64,000 bases of DNA from Nostoc sp. UHCC 0870 (GCF_022063185.1 NZ_CP091913.1:2853501-2917500), one strand, 5' to 3'; shown: positions 34,693-45,493, counted from the stretch's first letter. Notes: generated by a model not told the origin, from the sequence alone. Program-made: numbers and translations.

Positions 34693-37176
34693 ATGAAGCT
34701 TACTTCTGTATGCTTGGGTGTAGCTTGTGGTATCTTAGCTGGTGGAATGTCCTTACCAGCAACGGCTCAGGTGACATCTGATGGGACAACCAACACCGTT
34801 GTTAATCAAAGTGGTAATAATTTTAATATTCTTAACGGTATAAATCAAGGTAATAATTTATTTCATAGCTTCAGTAATTTCTCTGTGCCTACAAATGGTT
34901 CAGCGATTTTTGATTTAATCAACACGCCAAATATTACAACCATATTTAGTCGGGTGACAGGTGGAAATGTTTCCAATATTGATGGGTTGATTCAAACCCT
35001 AAATAGTAATAATCCCGTAAGTTTGTTTTTAATGAATCCCAACGGGATTATGTTTGGTCCCAATGCCAAGTTAGATATTGGTGGCTCCTTTGTGGGAACG
35101 ACGGCGAGTAGTATTAAGTTTGCTGATGGGACGGAATTTAGTGCGGTGAATCCAACAGCAAAGCCGTTGTTGACGATGAGTGTACCTGTGGGGTTACAGA
35201 TGGGGCAAAATCCGGGAGCCATTACAGTGCAAGGGACTGGACATAGAATCACTGGAGGATTTTTTGCCCCGTTTAATCGCAGCCAAAATCCCATCGGGCT
35301 ACAAGCTGGAGCAGGCAAGACGCTAGCACTGATTGGGGGTGACGTGAACTTTGGCGGTGGGATTGCAACTCTCAAAGGGAGTGGGCATCTAGAAGTGGGT
35401 AGTGTCCGCGATGGGCAAGTTAAACTGAATTCCACGGGGACAGGATGGGTTGGGGATTACTCAGCCATACAGCAGTTTAATAATATCAATCTTGCTCAAC
35501 AATCCTTGCTGGATGGCAGTGGCATCAACAGTTCCATTCAAGTACAAGGTCGAAATATCAACTTGACCGAGGGTTCTACAGTCTTATTGCAAAATCTGGG
35601 AGCGCAAAAGTCTGAGGGCATTACAGTTCATGCGAGAGAGTCTCTTACGCTGACAGGGAATACCGCTAATGGTGGATTGTGGAGTTCCATCCGAACGGAC
35701 AACTTGGGAACTAGCCAGACGGGTGACATCACCATTTCTGCCGCGCAGCTATTGCTCCAAGATGGTGGAAGAATTAATACGACGACGTTTGTTGCAGCCC
35801 CGAGTGGCAATATAACCATCGATGTCCCTGGTTCGATCACCGTCGCTGGCGCTGCTCCTGCTAGGCGCTCACTTAATTCCACGATCTCGACAAACACATT
35901 TAGCGACGGTAAGGCAGGCAATTTTACACTCTCAACTAGCAATTTGAGACTTCTAGATAGTGCTGCTATAGGTTCTTCAGCATTCAGATCTGGAGCGACT
36001 GGCAGGGTGCAAATCAATGTAAAAGACTTGATTGAAGTTGCAGGTGTTGATGAAGTTGTTTTGGCACCCAGTTCGCTGACTTCATCAACGATCGGTAAGG
36101 GAAATGCTGATGAGATAGTCATCAACACCGCCAGATTATTGGTTCGAGATGGTGGATTCGTCGGATCTATTGCTGCTGCTGAGGGTTCATCTAGTCAGGT
36201 GATCATTAATGCGTCAGAGTCGGTCGTTGTCCAGGGAAAAGCCCCTGAATCGATTACCTCTAGCCGCATTAGTTCAACGGCTCAGATTCTGGATGCAAGG
36301 ACTCGATCGGCTTTTGGCTTGCCTGATGCTCCGAGTGGTGATGCGCGTTCGCTCACGATTAATACCCCGTCATTGAGAATCACCGATCAAGCTTATGTCA
36401 CTGTCAAAAATGATGGTTCAGGAAAAGCAGGAGATTTGCAAATTAACGCTAACTCAATTTTTCTAGACAATGAAGGTAGTATTACCGCATCCACCGCCTC
36501 TGGTGATGGGGGGGAGGTTATATTAAACGTGCAGGATCATCTGCTGATGCGTCACAATTCCTTCATTTCCGCCACTGCCGCAGGCAACGGTAATGGTGGC
36601 GACCTGACAATTAATGCACCCATTATTGTCGGATTAGAAAATAGTGACCTCATTGCCAATGCTGTGAAAGGTCGCGGTGGCAACATTGATATTACTACCC
36701 AAGGAATTATCGGTCTAGCATTCCGCAATACGCTCACCCCCAGAACTGACCTCACCAATGACATCACCGCCAGTTCCCAATTTAGCGTCAATGGCACCGT
36801 GCAAATCAATAATATTGGCGTTGATCCCAATTCTGGGTTAATAGAATTACCAGCAAATGTTACAGACCAATCCCAACAAATTGCCGCAGGTTGTGCAGAT
36901 ACCAGTGGTAGTAGTTTTGTCGCCACAGGAAGGGGAGGAATACCGCAAAATCCCAATCAAGATTTGAGGAGCGATCATTCTTGGTCAGATATCCGCGATG
37001 TCTCTGCATTCCGCAAAAATAACCCAGTCACCGCACAAATACCTGAATCTCCAGAGGTTCTGGTTCAAGCTACTTCCTGGCATCGTAACGCCCTGGGCAA
37101 AATTGAGATAGTTGCAGATAAATCTTCTACTCAAATGCAACAACCATTAACCTGCGCTGCGGTTTCTAGCAGTTAA
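34693..37176 (+). CDS. TpsA-like exoprotein 3
   Basis: The 827-residue protein starts with a signal peptide ending near residue 25 (SLPATAQ). The TPS domain is very close to that of exoprotein 2 at DNA level (shared SGNNFNILNGINQGNNLFHS and the NPNGI motif), then the central beta-helix differs, and the C-terminal domain (GCADTSGSSFVATGRGG, WSDIRD, LTCAAV) is again nearly the same. It lacks an eight- to nine-residue segment before WSDIRD that exoproteins 1 and 2 have. GGAGA lies 7 bp upstream of ATG 34693; a GTG directly before it is also in frame. It is the last of the three tandem exoprotein genes and lies 81 bp after the second. Confidence 0.92.
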   Translation: MKLTSVCLGVACGILAGGMSLPATAQVTSDGTTNTVVNQSGNNFNILNGINQGNNLFHSFSNFSVPTNGSAIFDLINTPNITTIFSRVTGGNVSNIDGLIQTLNSNNPVSLFLMNPNGIMFGPNAKLDIGGSFVGTTASSIKFADGTEFSAVNPTAKPLLTMSVPVGLQMGQNPGAITVQGTGHRITGGFFAPFNRSQNPIGLQAGAGKTLALIGGDVNFGGGIATLKGSGHLEVGSVRDGQVKLNSTGTGWVGDYSAIQQFNNINLAQQSLLDGSGINSSIQVQGRNINLTEGSTVLLQNLGAQKSEGITVHARESLTLTGNTANGGLWSSIRTDNLGTSQTGDITISAAQLLLQDGGRINTTTFVAAPSGNITIDVPGSITVAGAAPARRSLNSTISTNTFSDGKAGNFTLSTSNLRLLDSAAIGSSAFRSGATGRVQINVKDLIEVAGVDEVVLAPSSLTSSTIGKGNADEIVINTARLLVRDGGFVGSIAAAEGSSSQVIINASESVVVQGKAPESITSSRISSTAQILDARTRSAFGLPDAPSGDARSLTINTPSLRITDQAYVTVKNDGSGKAGDLQINANSIFLDNEGSITASTASGDGGEVILNVQDHLLMRHNSFISATAAGNGNGGDLTINAPIIVGLENSDLIANAVKGRGGNIDITTQGIIGLAFRNTLTPRTDLTNDITASSQFSVNGTVQINNIGVDPNSGLIELPANVTDQSQQIAAGCADTSGSSFVATGRGGIPQNPNQDLRSDHSWSDIRDVSAFRKNNPVTAQIPESPEVLVQATSWHRNALGKIEIVADKSSTQMQQPLTCAAVSSS

Positions 37177-37403
37177 TTTCTCTAGAGTTAACGGTCTACG
37201 GGATTTCCAAGCAATAAATTATCAATCTTGTGGGTGTTTTTTTCTAGGGCGGCAATCCCTAATTCCGCAAAGCGATCGCAATCCTGCTGGAGTGATGATA
37301 TTTCTCATTTTAAGTTGGGAATTATACTTATAGTCATTTTTGCAACACTTGTGATGTGACTCATCGTTATTAAAAAACTGCTCAATAATTAAGTTAAATA
37401 ATT

Positions 37404-39953
37404 ATGACGTTCCGAATAAAATCAACTCGTTGGCTATATGTTGGTCTCAGTATTTTCAGTTTGTGTTTAGCATTGACCATTGCACCTGTAAAAGCATCGC
37501 CACCAGTCACAACACCAGTAATCTTTTCTTCTCAACCTCTCAACGGGTTAGAACAAGGACGGAACTTTTACCAATCGGGACGCTTTACAGAAGCGGTGAC
37601 AGCTTGGCAAATGGCGGTAAAACAGTATCAAACCCAGGGCGATCGCACTAATGAAGCCCTAAGCTTAAGTTACCTGTCATTGGCACAACAGGAACTCAAT
37701 CAGTGGGAAGCCGCTAGAAAATCGATTGAGGAAAGTGTGAAGATTTTGCAAACGGCTAAACCCTCTGGTGATGCGATTCTCTGGGCGCAGATACTGAATA
37801 CCCAGGCAAATTTACAACTACGTATTGGTAAAGCGGAAACTGCCCTAGAAACTTGGCAACAAGCTCAAAAATATTATGAACAAGCCGGTGATAAAATCGG
37901 CAGTTTGGGTAGTCAAATCAATCAGACACAAGCTTTACAACGTTTAGGCTTTTACCGTCGCTCGAAACAACAATTGGATGTGCTAACGCAAAAGCTCACA
38001 GAGATGCCGGATTCGGAGGTCAAAGTTAGTGGATTGCGATCGCTTGGTTTAGCATTGCAAACGATTGGCGACTCTACCAAAAGTCAAGAAGTTTTAGAGC
38101 AAAGTTTAGCGATCGCTAACAAAATTACAGCTAAACCCTACTTGAGTTCTATCCTCATCAGCTTGGGTAGAAATGCCGTTGACTTGCAAGATCCAAACGC
38201 AGCATTAGATGACTTTGAAGCAGCTCAACAGGTAGCTACCAATCCAGGCGATCAGTTGCAAGCGCGTTTAGCTCAATTTAAACTTTTCCTCAATTATGAC
38301 AAACCTGAGTTTGCTATCCCACTTGCGCCTCAACTACTCCAACAACTTGAGAAACTGCCCCCCAGTCACGCATCTCTATACGCAGCAATCAATTTTGTTG
38401 CCACCGTCAATCACCATTCCCATCCTGAACAAATCCTACCACTCAAAGATTTGGCGCAACTGATGGCAGTGACAACCAAGTCTGCACAGCAAATTCAAGA
38501 TACTCCAGCCCAGGCCTATGCACTGCATCAATGGGGAGAACTCTACCATCGTACAAAGCAGTGGTCTGAGGCACAGAAATTAGCCCAGAAATCCCTGAAT
38601 ATTGCCCGTCAACTCCAAGCTGACGATATCATTGCCCAATCTGCATGGCAGGTAGGACAGTTATATAAACAACAGGGGAATCGTCCAGAAGCAATTAAAG
38701 CTTATATGGAAGCAGTGAAGTCATTAAAGGCACTGCGAGGGGACATGGTTGCGGTGAATCCCGATGTACAATTTTCTTTCCGTGAAAGTGTAGAGCCTGT
38801 TTATCGAGAACTGGTGGGGTTACTGCTGGATGAGCAACCAACCCAACCAGCTTTAATGCAAGCTCGTGCATTGATTGAGTCACTGCAAATTGCCGAACTG
38901 GATAACTTTTTCCGGGAAGCTTGTTTAGATAAAGAGCAGCAGATTGACCAAGTTGACACCAGTGCCACGGTTATTTATCCGATTATCCTACCCGATCGCC
39001 TGGCGGTGATTCTCTCCCAAGCTGGACAACCTCTGCGTTACTACGTTACTCACAAATCTCAAGGTGAAATTGAGCAAACTCTCGATGATTTTTTGGTATC
39101 GCTGAATCTGGTTTCCGATTCCAAAGACCGAGATCGATTGTCCCAACAAATTTATAATTGGCTGATTCTGCCTGCGGAAGTAGATCAAGCCTTCAAAGAT
39201 ACCAAGACGTTAGTATTTGTATTGGATGGTAAGTTACGTAACATCCCCATAGCCGCCCTGTATGACGGTAAGCAATATCTGATTGAAAAATATGCTGTGG
39301 CACTCTCACCAGGATTGCAACTAATGGCTGCCCAGTTGTTCCAGCAAAACAAAATTAATGCGATCGTTGGGGGGATTAGTCAATCTCGCTCTGGGTTTAG
39401 TGCCTTACCGGCTGTGGAATCAGAAGTTCAGCAAATTTCCCAAAAGGTTACATCGAAAACCTTACTTAATCAGAAATTTACTAGTCAAGCCCTTGCTGAT
39501 CAAGTCAAATCTAGTTCTGCCAATGTTGTCCACCTAGCAACCCACGGACAATTTAGCTCTCGTCTCGAAGATACCTACTTACTGACGTGGGATGGACAAG
39601 TTAACGTCAAGGAATTATCCGAACTGCTGAAAAATCGTGGTAGCAATTTATCCAAACCAATTGAATTGCTGGTACTAAGTGCCTGTGATACAGCTACAGG
39701 GGACGATCGCGCTGTCCTGGGATTAGCGGGTTTAGCTGTCAAATCGGGCGCACGTTCAACAATCGCCACTCTCTGGCCTGTCAAAGATCAGGCAGCTGAG
39801 ATGCTGATGATTCGCTTCTATGACCAATTAAAACAACCTCAAATCACTAAAGCTGAAGCACTGCGACAGGCACAAATAAACCTGATTCGCCAAACTGATT
39901 TCCGCGACCCATTTTTTTGGTCTGCTTTTGTTCTGGTTGGTAATTGGCTTTAA
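37404..39953 (+). CDS. Exported TPR-CHAT caspase-like protein 1
   Basis: The 849-residue protein has a signal peptide (residues 1-31, ending PVKAS). TPR-like repeats fill about residues 45-450 (GRNFYQSGRFTEAVTAWQMA, then SLSYLSLAQQELNQWEAARK, and later QVGQLYKQQGNRPEAIKAYM). A CHAT domain follows at about 560-849. The predicted caspase-type dyad is His714 (VVHLATHGQFSS) and Cys761 (LLVLSACDTATG), both in the expected context, so proteolytic activity is plausible. Conserved flanking segments include GARSTIATLWPV. It lies 227 bp after the third TpsA gene on the same strand. CHAT proteases elsewhere (separase relatives, the type III-E TPR-CHAT) cut specific partner proteins. No substrate is known here; the exoproteins or sensor kinases nearby are guesses. 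Confidence 0.92.
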   Translation: MTFRIKSTRWLYVGLSIFSLCLALTIAPVKASPPVTTPVIFSSQPLNGLEQGRNFYQSGRFTEAVTAWQMAVKQYQTQGDRTNEALSLSYLSLAQQELNQWEAARKSIEESVKILQTAKPSGDAILWAQILNTQANLQLRIGKAETALETWQQAQKYYEQAGDKIGSLGSQINQTQALQRLGFYRRSKQQLDVLTQKLTEMPDSEVKVSGLRSLGLALQTIGDSTKSQEVLEQSLAIANKITAKPYLSSILISLGRNAVDLQDPNAALDDFEAAQQVATNPGDQLQARLAQFKLFLNYDKPEFAIPLAPQLLQQLEKLPPSHASLYAAINFVATVNHHSHPEQILPLKDLAQLMAVTTKSAQQIQDTPAQAYALHQWGELYHRTKQWSEAQKLAQKSLNIARQLQADDIIAQSAWQVGQLYKQQGNRPEAIKAYMEAVKSLKALRGDMVAVNPDVQFSFRESVEPVYRELVGLLLDEQPTQPALMQARALIESLQIAELDNFFREACLDKEQQIDQVDTSATVIYPIILPDRLAVILSQAGQPLRYYVTHKSQGEIEQTLDDFLVSLNLVSDSKDRDRLSQQIYNWLILPAEVDQAFKDTKTLVFVLDGKLRNIPIAALYDGKQYLIEKYAVALSPGLQLMAAQLFQQNKINAIVGGISQSRSGFSALPAVESEVQQISQKVTSKTLLNQKFTSQALADQVKSSSANVVHLATHGQFSSRLEDTYLLTWDGQVNVKELSELLKNRGSNLSKPIELLVLSACDTATGDDRAVLGLAGLAVKSGARSTIATLWPVKDQAAEMLMIRFYDQLKQPQITKAEALRQAQINLIRQTDFRDPFFWSAFVLVGNWL

Positions 39954-40139
39954 TTAAGTAATTGCACTAGTATAAATTGCAATAAAAACAGCATTACTTT
40001 ATGGAATATCGGATACATTTTGGATATAAATAATAGTATGTATCCCCTCTTATTCCTTGGCTTGCAATTTATCTAGGGGTTCTTGAACACAGATGAATCA
40101 ATGTATTCGATATGACGAATTATCTAGGATAGAAAAATC

Positions 40140-41126
40140 ATGAAACATCGATATTTAGTTATTACCTTGAGCGTCTTCGCTCTGATTGCTAGTAGTATGT
40201 GGACTACTGCCTATGCGGTGACATTTACTCCGCCCGTTAATAATGGTGCGCCCAGACGAGCTACTGGTGGGGCTTCCCGTGGTAACTTCTTTACCCCAGT
40301 TAAGGGAAATACTGCACCTAGACGAGCTACTGGTGGGGCTTCCCGTGGTAATCTCTTTACCCCAGTTAAGGAAAATACTGCACCCAGACGAGCTACTGGT
40401 GGGGCTTCCCGTGGTAATCTCTTTACCCCAGTTAAGGGAAATACTGCACCTAGACAAGCTGCTGGTGGGGCTTCCCGTGGTAACCTCTTTACCCCAGTTA
40501 AGGGAAATACTGCATCCAGACAAGTTGCTGGTGGGGCTTCCCGCCTTGGTACTTATTACTTGAATCCTTCGACCGTAGCAGCAGGAGGCCCAGCAGCCCT
40601 AATTGCCCTCCTGCCTCAAAGTTTCTATGGCACAACAGTGTCAGCACATCCTACCGTTATGGTGTATATCCCTCCTTCCAATGCAGAGGAAGCGGTGTTT
40701 AGCATCAAGGATGAAGCTGGCAATATGCACCATACCATGACCATCCCTGTAGCTGGGATATCCGGTGTGATTCCTGTCAAATTACCAGCCCATATACAGG
40801 CTTTAGCTGTTGGTAAAAATTACCAATGGTTCTTAGCCTTAAAAGTGGACGGACAACTTAGCCCCAGTACACCTTATGTAGATGGTTGGATTCAACGCAT
40901 CCAGCCTAATGCAGAATTGGCGCAGGCTATGGAGCAAAACGATCCTCTCAAGCTGGCAACCGCTTTAGGTAAAAGTGGAGTGTGGTATGACTGTGTAGCC
41001 AAATTAGCGGCAATTCAGACCACCCAGCCTAAAAATTCCACCATCATCAAGCACTGGGAAGAACTCCTCTCCTCAGTTAGCTTGAAGGATATTGCTAAAG
41101 CTCCTTTAGTCATATCTGCAAACTAA
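40140..41126 (+). CDS. DUF928 protein with amplified N-terminal repeats
   Basis: The 328-residue protein has a signal peptide (residues 1-28, ending AYAVTF). The short motif that usually occurs once in DUF928 proteins (roughly P.R...GG.SR) is here expanded into tandem 22-residue units (APRRATGGASRGN plus LFTPVKGNT), four complete copies and a partial fifth at residues 37-134. The DUF928 body follows (about 135-325) with LIALLPQSFYGTTVSAHPTV, VFSIKDEAGNMHHT, and VGKNYQWFLALKVDGQLSP. It is probably periplasmic or surface-exposed. DUF928 genes are often found next to CHAT/TPR and CHASE2 genes in cyanobacteria (recollection). Function unknown. Confidence 0.85.
   Translation: MKHRYLVITLSVFALIASSMWTTAYAVTFTPPVNNGAPRRATGGASRGNFFTPVKGNTAPRRATGGASRGNLFTPVKENTAPRRATGGASRGNLFTPVKGNTAPRQAAGGASRGNLFTPVKGNTASRQVAGGASRLGTYYLNPSTVAAGGPAALIALLPQSFYGTTVSAHPTVMVYIPPSNAEEAVFSIKDEAGNMHHTMTIPVAGISGVIPVKLPAHIQALAVGKNYQWFLALKVDGQLSPSTPYVDGWIQRIQPNAELAQAMEQNDPLKLATALGKSGVWYDCVAKLAAIQTTQPKNSTIIKHWEELLSSVSLKDIAKAPLVISAN
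40248..40541 (+). repeat. 66-bp in-frame tandem repeat
   Basis: Units begin at 40248, 40314, 40380, 40446 and 40512, each 66 bp (22 codons) except the last, which is partial. They differ by only a few bases and lie within the DUF928 gene. The antisense and shifted-frame ORFs across this region are artefacts of the repeat. Confidence 0.92.
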
Positions 41127-41188
41127 GCATCAAACTTTCTAATCCCGGTGTTGGTGAAGATATTAACTCACCAACACTCAGTATTAAA

Positions 41189-41218
41189 TGAGTAATGAGT
41201 AATGAGTAATGAGTAAAT
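41189..41218. repeat. ATGAGTA heptamer tandem repeat
   Basis: About four copies of the heptamer ATGAGTA lie in the 152-bp gap between the DUF928 and CHASE2 kinase genes. The same family occurs at about 5575-5632. Confidence 0.75.
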
Positions 41219-41278
41219 ACCATTACTTATTATTTAAACCCTTGAATTTACGATAACAATTAACGGTATGGCGCAAAT

Positions 41279-44080
41279 ATGTGGCGCAAACTCCAGACTT
41301 TGATCCAACGCACTCGCAGTATTTTGATCATTACTCCCAGTGTGGCACTCACGGTTATGATGGGGCAATCACTGGGGCTTTTGAATTTGCCTGAGTGGAA
41401 ACTGCGTGATGAATGGGTACGTCAGCGAGAATCTATGGCGATCGCTGATGAAATTGTCATTGTCACAATTGATGAACGGGATATTCAATCAGTAGGTAAA
41501 TGGCCAGTTCCAGACTCGTCATTGGCAACATTAATCACCAAAATTCAGGCGCAGCAACCCCGTGCAATCGGTTTGGATCTCTATCGGGATTTGCCAGAAG
41601 GGACGGGACATGAACAACTTCTGCAAGTCTTCCGCACTACTCCCAATTTAATTGGAGTGGAAAAAATTACTGGTGAGCGCGTCAATCCCCCACCGCAACT
41701 GAAGAAACAGGAGCAAGTGGGATTAGCTGATTTGGTGCTAGATAGCGATCGCTTTGTGCGTCGAGCCTTACTGACGGCGGAAGATACAAAAGAGCAGGGG
41801 AAAATTAAAGCTGGACTAGCAACTTTGGTGGCACTTAAGTATCTGGAAGCAGACAATATTACCCTAGAATCTGTTGATCAACAGCAACAGAAGTTTCGCC
41901 TAGGTAAAACCATCTACCTCCCCCTGAAAAATCAGGAAGCAGGTTATGGCGATGATGATTTAGGCGGCTATCAAATTCTGCTCAACTGGTATGGTTCAGA
42001 AGCCTCCTTTCGCACAGTTGCTATGCGCGATGTGTTAGCGGGAAAAATGCCGGCGAATTTGATGCGCGATCGCATGGTATTTATTGGATCAATTGCCTCC
42101 AGCACTAATGACTTTTTCAGCACGCCTTTCTCTTCTGGGCTATCTGCTCAAAAACCTACCCCAGGAGTTGTTATCCATGCCAATATAGCTCTGCAACTGG
42201 TGCGAGGAGCAAAAAACGGCACAACCATCTTACACGGCGTTTCTGGAATTTATACGTCATGCTGGATTATTTTGTGGTCTGTGATTGGTTCTACAGGCAG
42301 TTGGTGGTTAGGTAGTATCAGTGTTAAACGACGGATTCCAGGTGGTAACATTCTTTGGGCAACGGTAGGTGTTATTGGCACATTTATTGGCGGTGGCTAT
42401 TGGCTATTTTTACATGGTTTTTTAATACCAGTCACACCCGCCTTGGCTGCGTTTATTGGTAGTGTTATTGCTACAACCAATGCCTATAAACAGCAGCAGT
42501 TAGAAGTAGCCAATCAGCAACTAGAAATTGCTAATGCTCAACTCTTTGATTATTCTAAAACCCTAGAGATAAAAGTCCAAGAACGAACTCATGAACTACT
42601 AGAAGCCAAGCAAACTGCTGATGCTGCTAACCAGGCAAAGAGTGAGTTTCTGGCAAATATGAGCCATGAACTACGCACACCGCTTAATGGCATCCTGGGT
42701 TTTGCTCAGGTGCTAGAGACATCTGCAAATTTATCACAAAAAGACTTAGAAGGAGTCAGCATTATCTATCAATGTGGGACACACCTGCTGATGCTGATCA
42801 ATGACATTCTCGACCTTTCCAAAATTGAAGCTCGTAAATTAGAATTGGTGACGACTAATGTACATCTACCCAGCTTCTTACATGGTGTAACTGAGATTTG
42901 CAGTATCCGATCTCAACAGAAAGGGATTGCATTTAATGTCTTAATTAGCGATCGCCTACCATCTGTCATTGAAGTAGATGAAAAGCGGTTACGGCAAGTG
43001 TTGATCAACTTACTAGGCAACGCTATCAAATTTACAGACAACGGTAATGTCATGCTCAAAGTAGATGTGATTGAGCAAGAGTTGCCAGACATAACAAATC
43101 AGAAGATTCGCTTCCAGATTGAAGATACAGGTATTGGGATGTCACCAAACCAATTAGAGAAAATCTTTTTAGCCTTTGAGCAAGTAGGTGAGGTAGGGCG
43201 CAAATCTGAAGGTACTGGTTTGGGATTAGCAATTAGTCAACGAATTGCAGAATTGATGGGTAGCCGAATTCAGGTACAGAGTCATCTGGGGGAAGGTAGT
43301 TTATTTTGGCTGGATTTGACAGTAACAGTCCCAGTTTCCCATGACTGGCAGACACAGGGGATGTCTCCCACGGGCTATACCTACAGCTCATCCCAGCCAA
43401 AAATTGTGGGTATTCAGGGTACTGCACCTCAAATTCTGATTGTTGATGATGATAGCAACCATCGTTCTATGTTGACTAGTTTGCTACAAGAAATTGGCTG
43501 TCGCACCCTGGAAGCGATCGACGGCAATCATGGGCTACAGGTGACAACTGACCATCTCCCGGATGTGATTCTGCTTGATTTAGCTATGCCCAATATGGAT
43601 GGTTTTGAGTTAATGCTTCACTTACAAAAAAATCCACAAACTCGTTCTATTCCGATTATTGTTTCTAGTGCCAGTGTATTCGAGGAAAATCGGCAACGGA
43701 GTTTACAAGCAGGTGCAACAGCATTCTTACCCAAACCCTTCCAGATTGATGAACTTTATCAAGCACTGCGATCGCTACTAAAAGTTGACTGGATCTATGC
43801 CCAACCTCAACCTCAGCAGTCATCTGCTCAGAATGAGCCAGTAGGTCAAGGTCATAGTGAATTGATTTTGCCGTCTCAGGATATTCTGCAACAACTCTAT
43901 CATTTAGCAATGATGGGAGATATTCCGGCTATTGAGGGCATGATAGAAGAACTAATTCAACAAGATAATCAGCTAACTACTTTCGTAACTGAATTGAGCA
44001 AACTCACTGCTAATTTTCAAACTGCAAAAATCCGTAATTTCCTGAAATCATTTGTAATAACAACGGAGTCACGTCAATGA
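41279..44080 (+). CDS. CHASE2-domain hybrid histidine kinase
   Basis: The 933-residue protein has an N-terminal membrane segment (about 17-37), a CHASE2 sensor domain facing the periplasm (about 38-320, with [20 protein letters not shown] and [13 protein letters not shown]), and three membrane helices at about 320-400. A coiled coil (about 400-445) leads to HisKA with His463 ([13 protein letters not shown]), HATPase with [15 protein letters not shown], and a C-terminal receiver with Asp767 ([13 protein letters not shown]) and Lys in FLPKPF. About 120 residues follow the receiver and contain a partly HPT-like helical segment. It overlaps the next gene by 4 bp (ATGA), so the two are co-translated. 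The ligand of CHASE2 is unknown. Confidence 0.93.
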   Translation: MWRKLQTLIQRTRSILIITPSVALTVMMGQSLGLLNLPEWKLRDEWVRQRESMAIADEIVIVTIDERDIQSVGKWPVPDSSLATLITKIQAQQPRAIGLDLYRDLPEGTGHEQLLQVFRTTPNLIGVEKITGERVNPPPQLKKQEQVGLADLVLDSDRFVRRALLTAEDTKEQGKIKAGLATLVALKYLEADNITLESVDQQQQKFRLGKTIYLPLKNQEAGYGDDDLGGYQILLNWYGSEASFRTVAMRDVLAGKMPANLMRDRMVFIGSIASSTNDFFSTPFSSGLSAQKPTPGVVIHANIALQLVRGAKNGTTILHGVSGIYTSCWIILWSVIGSTGSWWLGSISVKRRIPGGNILWATVGVIGTFIGGGYWLFLHGFLIPVTPALAAFIGSVIATTNAYKQQQLEVANQQLEIANAQLFDYSKTLEIKVQERTHELLEAKQTADAANQAKSEFLANMSHELRTPLNGILGFAQVLETSANLSQKDLEGVSIIYQCGTHLLMLINDILDLSKIEARKLELVTTNVHLPSFLHGVTEICSIRSQQKGIAFNVLISDRLPSVIEVDEKRLRQVLINLLGNAIKFTDNGNVMLKVDVIEQELPDITNQKIRFQIEDTGIGMSPNQLEKIFLAFEQVGEVGRKSEGTGLGLAISQRIAELMGSRIQVQSHLGEGSLFWLDLTVTVPVSHDWQTQGMSPTGYTYSSSQPKIVGIQGTAPQILIVDDDSNHRSMLTSLLQEIGCRTLEAIDGNHGLQVTTDHLPDVILLDLAMPNMDGFELMLHLQKNPQTRSIPIIVSSASVFEENRQRSLQAGATAFLPKPFQIDELYQALRSLLKVDWIYAQPQPQQSSAQNEPVGQGHSELILPSQDILQQLYHLAMMGDIPAIEGMIEELIQQDNQLTTFVTELSKLTANFQTAKIRNFLKSFVITTESRQ

Positions 44081-45390
44081 TGACAGCACCTCTCTCGAAG
44101 CCAATGTATATCCTTTTGGTGGACGACAATCCAAATAATCTGAAAGTGCTATCAGAATCTATTCAAAGATGCGGTTGGAAAGCACTCATGGCAACAGATG
44201 GAGAGTCTGCAATTGAACAAGTAGAATATACTGCGCCTGATCTCATTCTTCTGGATATTATGATGCCGGGTGTTGATGGATTTGAAACTTGCCGCAGGCT
44301 GAAAGCCAATCCCATCACTCAAAATATTCCGGTGATTTTTATGACTGCCCTGGCCGATGCCGTAGATAAGGTAAAAGGACTAGAGATTGGTGCAGTTGAC
44401 TACATTACCAAACCTTTCCAGCAGGAAGAAGTTATAGCCCGATTAAATTTACACCTAAAAATCTCCCATCTTACCCGTACCCTAGAACAAAGAGTGGAAG
44501 AACGCACCGCAGAATTAACCCAATCTCTACAACAGTTACAACAAACCCAAATGCAGCTGATCCAGAGTGAAAAAATGTCTACCCTGGGACAACTTGTTGC
44601 AGGTATAGGTCATGAAATTAATAACCCAATTGGTTTTATTAGTGGAAATTGCTCTCACATTGAGGAATATGTGAAGGATCTCCTTCGTTTGGTGAATCTG
44701 CAACAGCAAAAGCAAGCAGAACCAGACCCGGAAATAGAAGAACTCATTGCAGAAATTGATTTAGAGTATCTGGTGGAGGATCTACCAAAACTTTTGGGAT
44801 CAATCAACCAGGGAATTGGTCGTCTTAAGGACATCAGCCTCTCTCTAAGAACCTTTGCTCGCTCTGATATTTCATCTAAAGTTGAGTTTCAAATTTACGA
44901 AGGCATCAATAGCACCTTAATGCTGTTAAAACATCGCCTGAAAGACCAGGGAGACCGCCCTAAAATCGAAGTGGTTACAAAATATGGTGATTTACCTCCA
45001 ATTAGTTGCTATCCCGGACAACTAAACCAGGTATTTATGAATATTATTGCTAATGCTATTGATGCCTTTGAAGACCTGTTTCAAAATGGCTCAGATCAGC
45101 AGATAGCTACTGCTTGCCCTAACACTATCACAATTACTACATCAGTTGACCATGAGCAAAAAACTGTGACAATTTGTATCGAAGATAATGCTCTAGGTAT
45201 GACACCAGCAGTGCAAGCTAGAATTTTTGAGCCATCTTTTACAACTAAACCTGTAGGCAAAGGAACTGGTCTAGGATTAGCGATCAGCTACCAAATTATT
45301 GTCGATAAACATGATGGACAAATCAACTGCTTATCAACTCTTGATCAGGGAACTCAGTTTATTATTACTCTGCCAATTAGCTGTGCTTAA
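44077..45390 (+). CDS. Receiver-histidine kinase protein
   Basis: The 437-residue soluble protein has an N-terminal receiver (residues 9-125, acidic pair DD, phosphoacceptor Asp60 in [13 protein letters not shown], Lys in YITKPF), a coiled coil (about 130-165), and a kinase part with His179 ([14 protein letters not shown]), an N box ([13 protein letters not shown]) and G2 box ([15 protein letters not shown]). This layout is common in cyanobacteria next to hybrid kinases. Its start overlaps the stop of the CHASE2 kinase by 4 bp, so a phosphorelay between the two is likely (inference). No DNA-binding domain is present, so the output is through other proteins. Confidence 0.93.
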   Translation: MMTAPLSKPMYILLVDDNPNNLKVLSESIQRCGWKALMATDGESAIEQVEYTAPDLILLDIMMPGVDGFETCRRLKANPITQNIPVIFMTALADAVDKVKGLEIGAVDYITKPFQQEEVIARLNLHLKISHLTRTLEQRVEERTAELTQSLQQLQQTQMQLIQSEKMSTLGQLVAGIGHEINNPIGFISGNCSHIEEYVKDLLRLVNLQQQKQAEPDPEIEELIAEIDLEYLVEDLPKLLGSINQGIGRLKDISLSLRTFARSDISSKVEFQIYEGINSTLMLLKHRLKDQGDRPKIEVVTKYGDLPPISCYPGQLNQVFMNIIANAIDAFEDLFQNGSDQQIATACPNTITITTSVDHEQKTVTICIEDNALGMTPAVQARIFEPSFTTKPVGKGTGLGLAISYQIIVDKHDGQINCLSTLDQGTQFIITLPISCA

Positions 45391-45493
45391 TAATTCAAAA
45401 TTCAAAATACCCTACAAATAGGCTTACGCCGACCCTTTATTTTTGATCTTTAACAATAGTAATAAGAAAATCACGTATCAATAGTTCTAAACC

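Noticed and set aside
37404..39953. TPR-CHAT protein as part of a type III-E CRISPR (Craspase) system
   Set aside because: No Cas7-11-like gene, CRISPR array or associated factor is nearby, and this protein has a signal peptide, which does not fit a cytoplasmic CRISPR partner.
40155..40563. Two further ORFs, one antisense and one shifted, across the DUF928 repeat
   Set aside because: The 66-bp unit is a multiple of three, so open frames repeat on both strands. Only the frame with signal peptide and DUF928 domain is credible.
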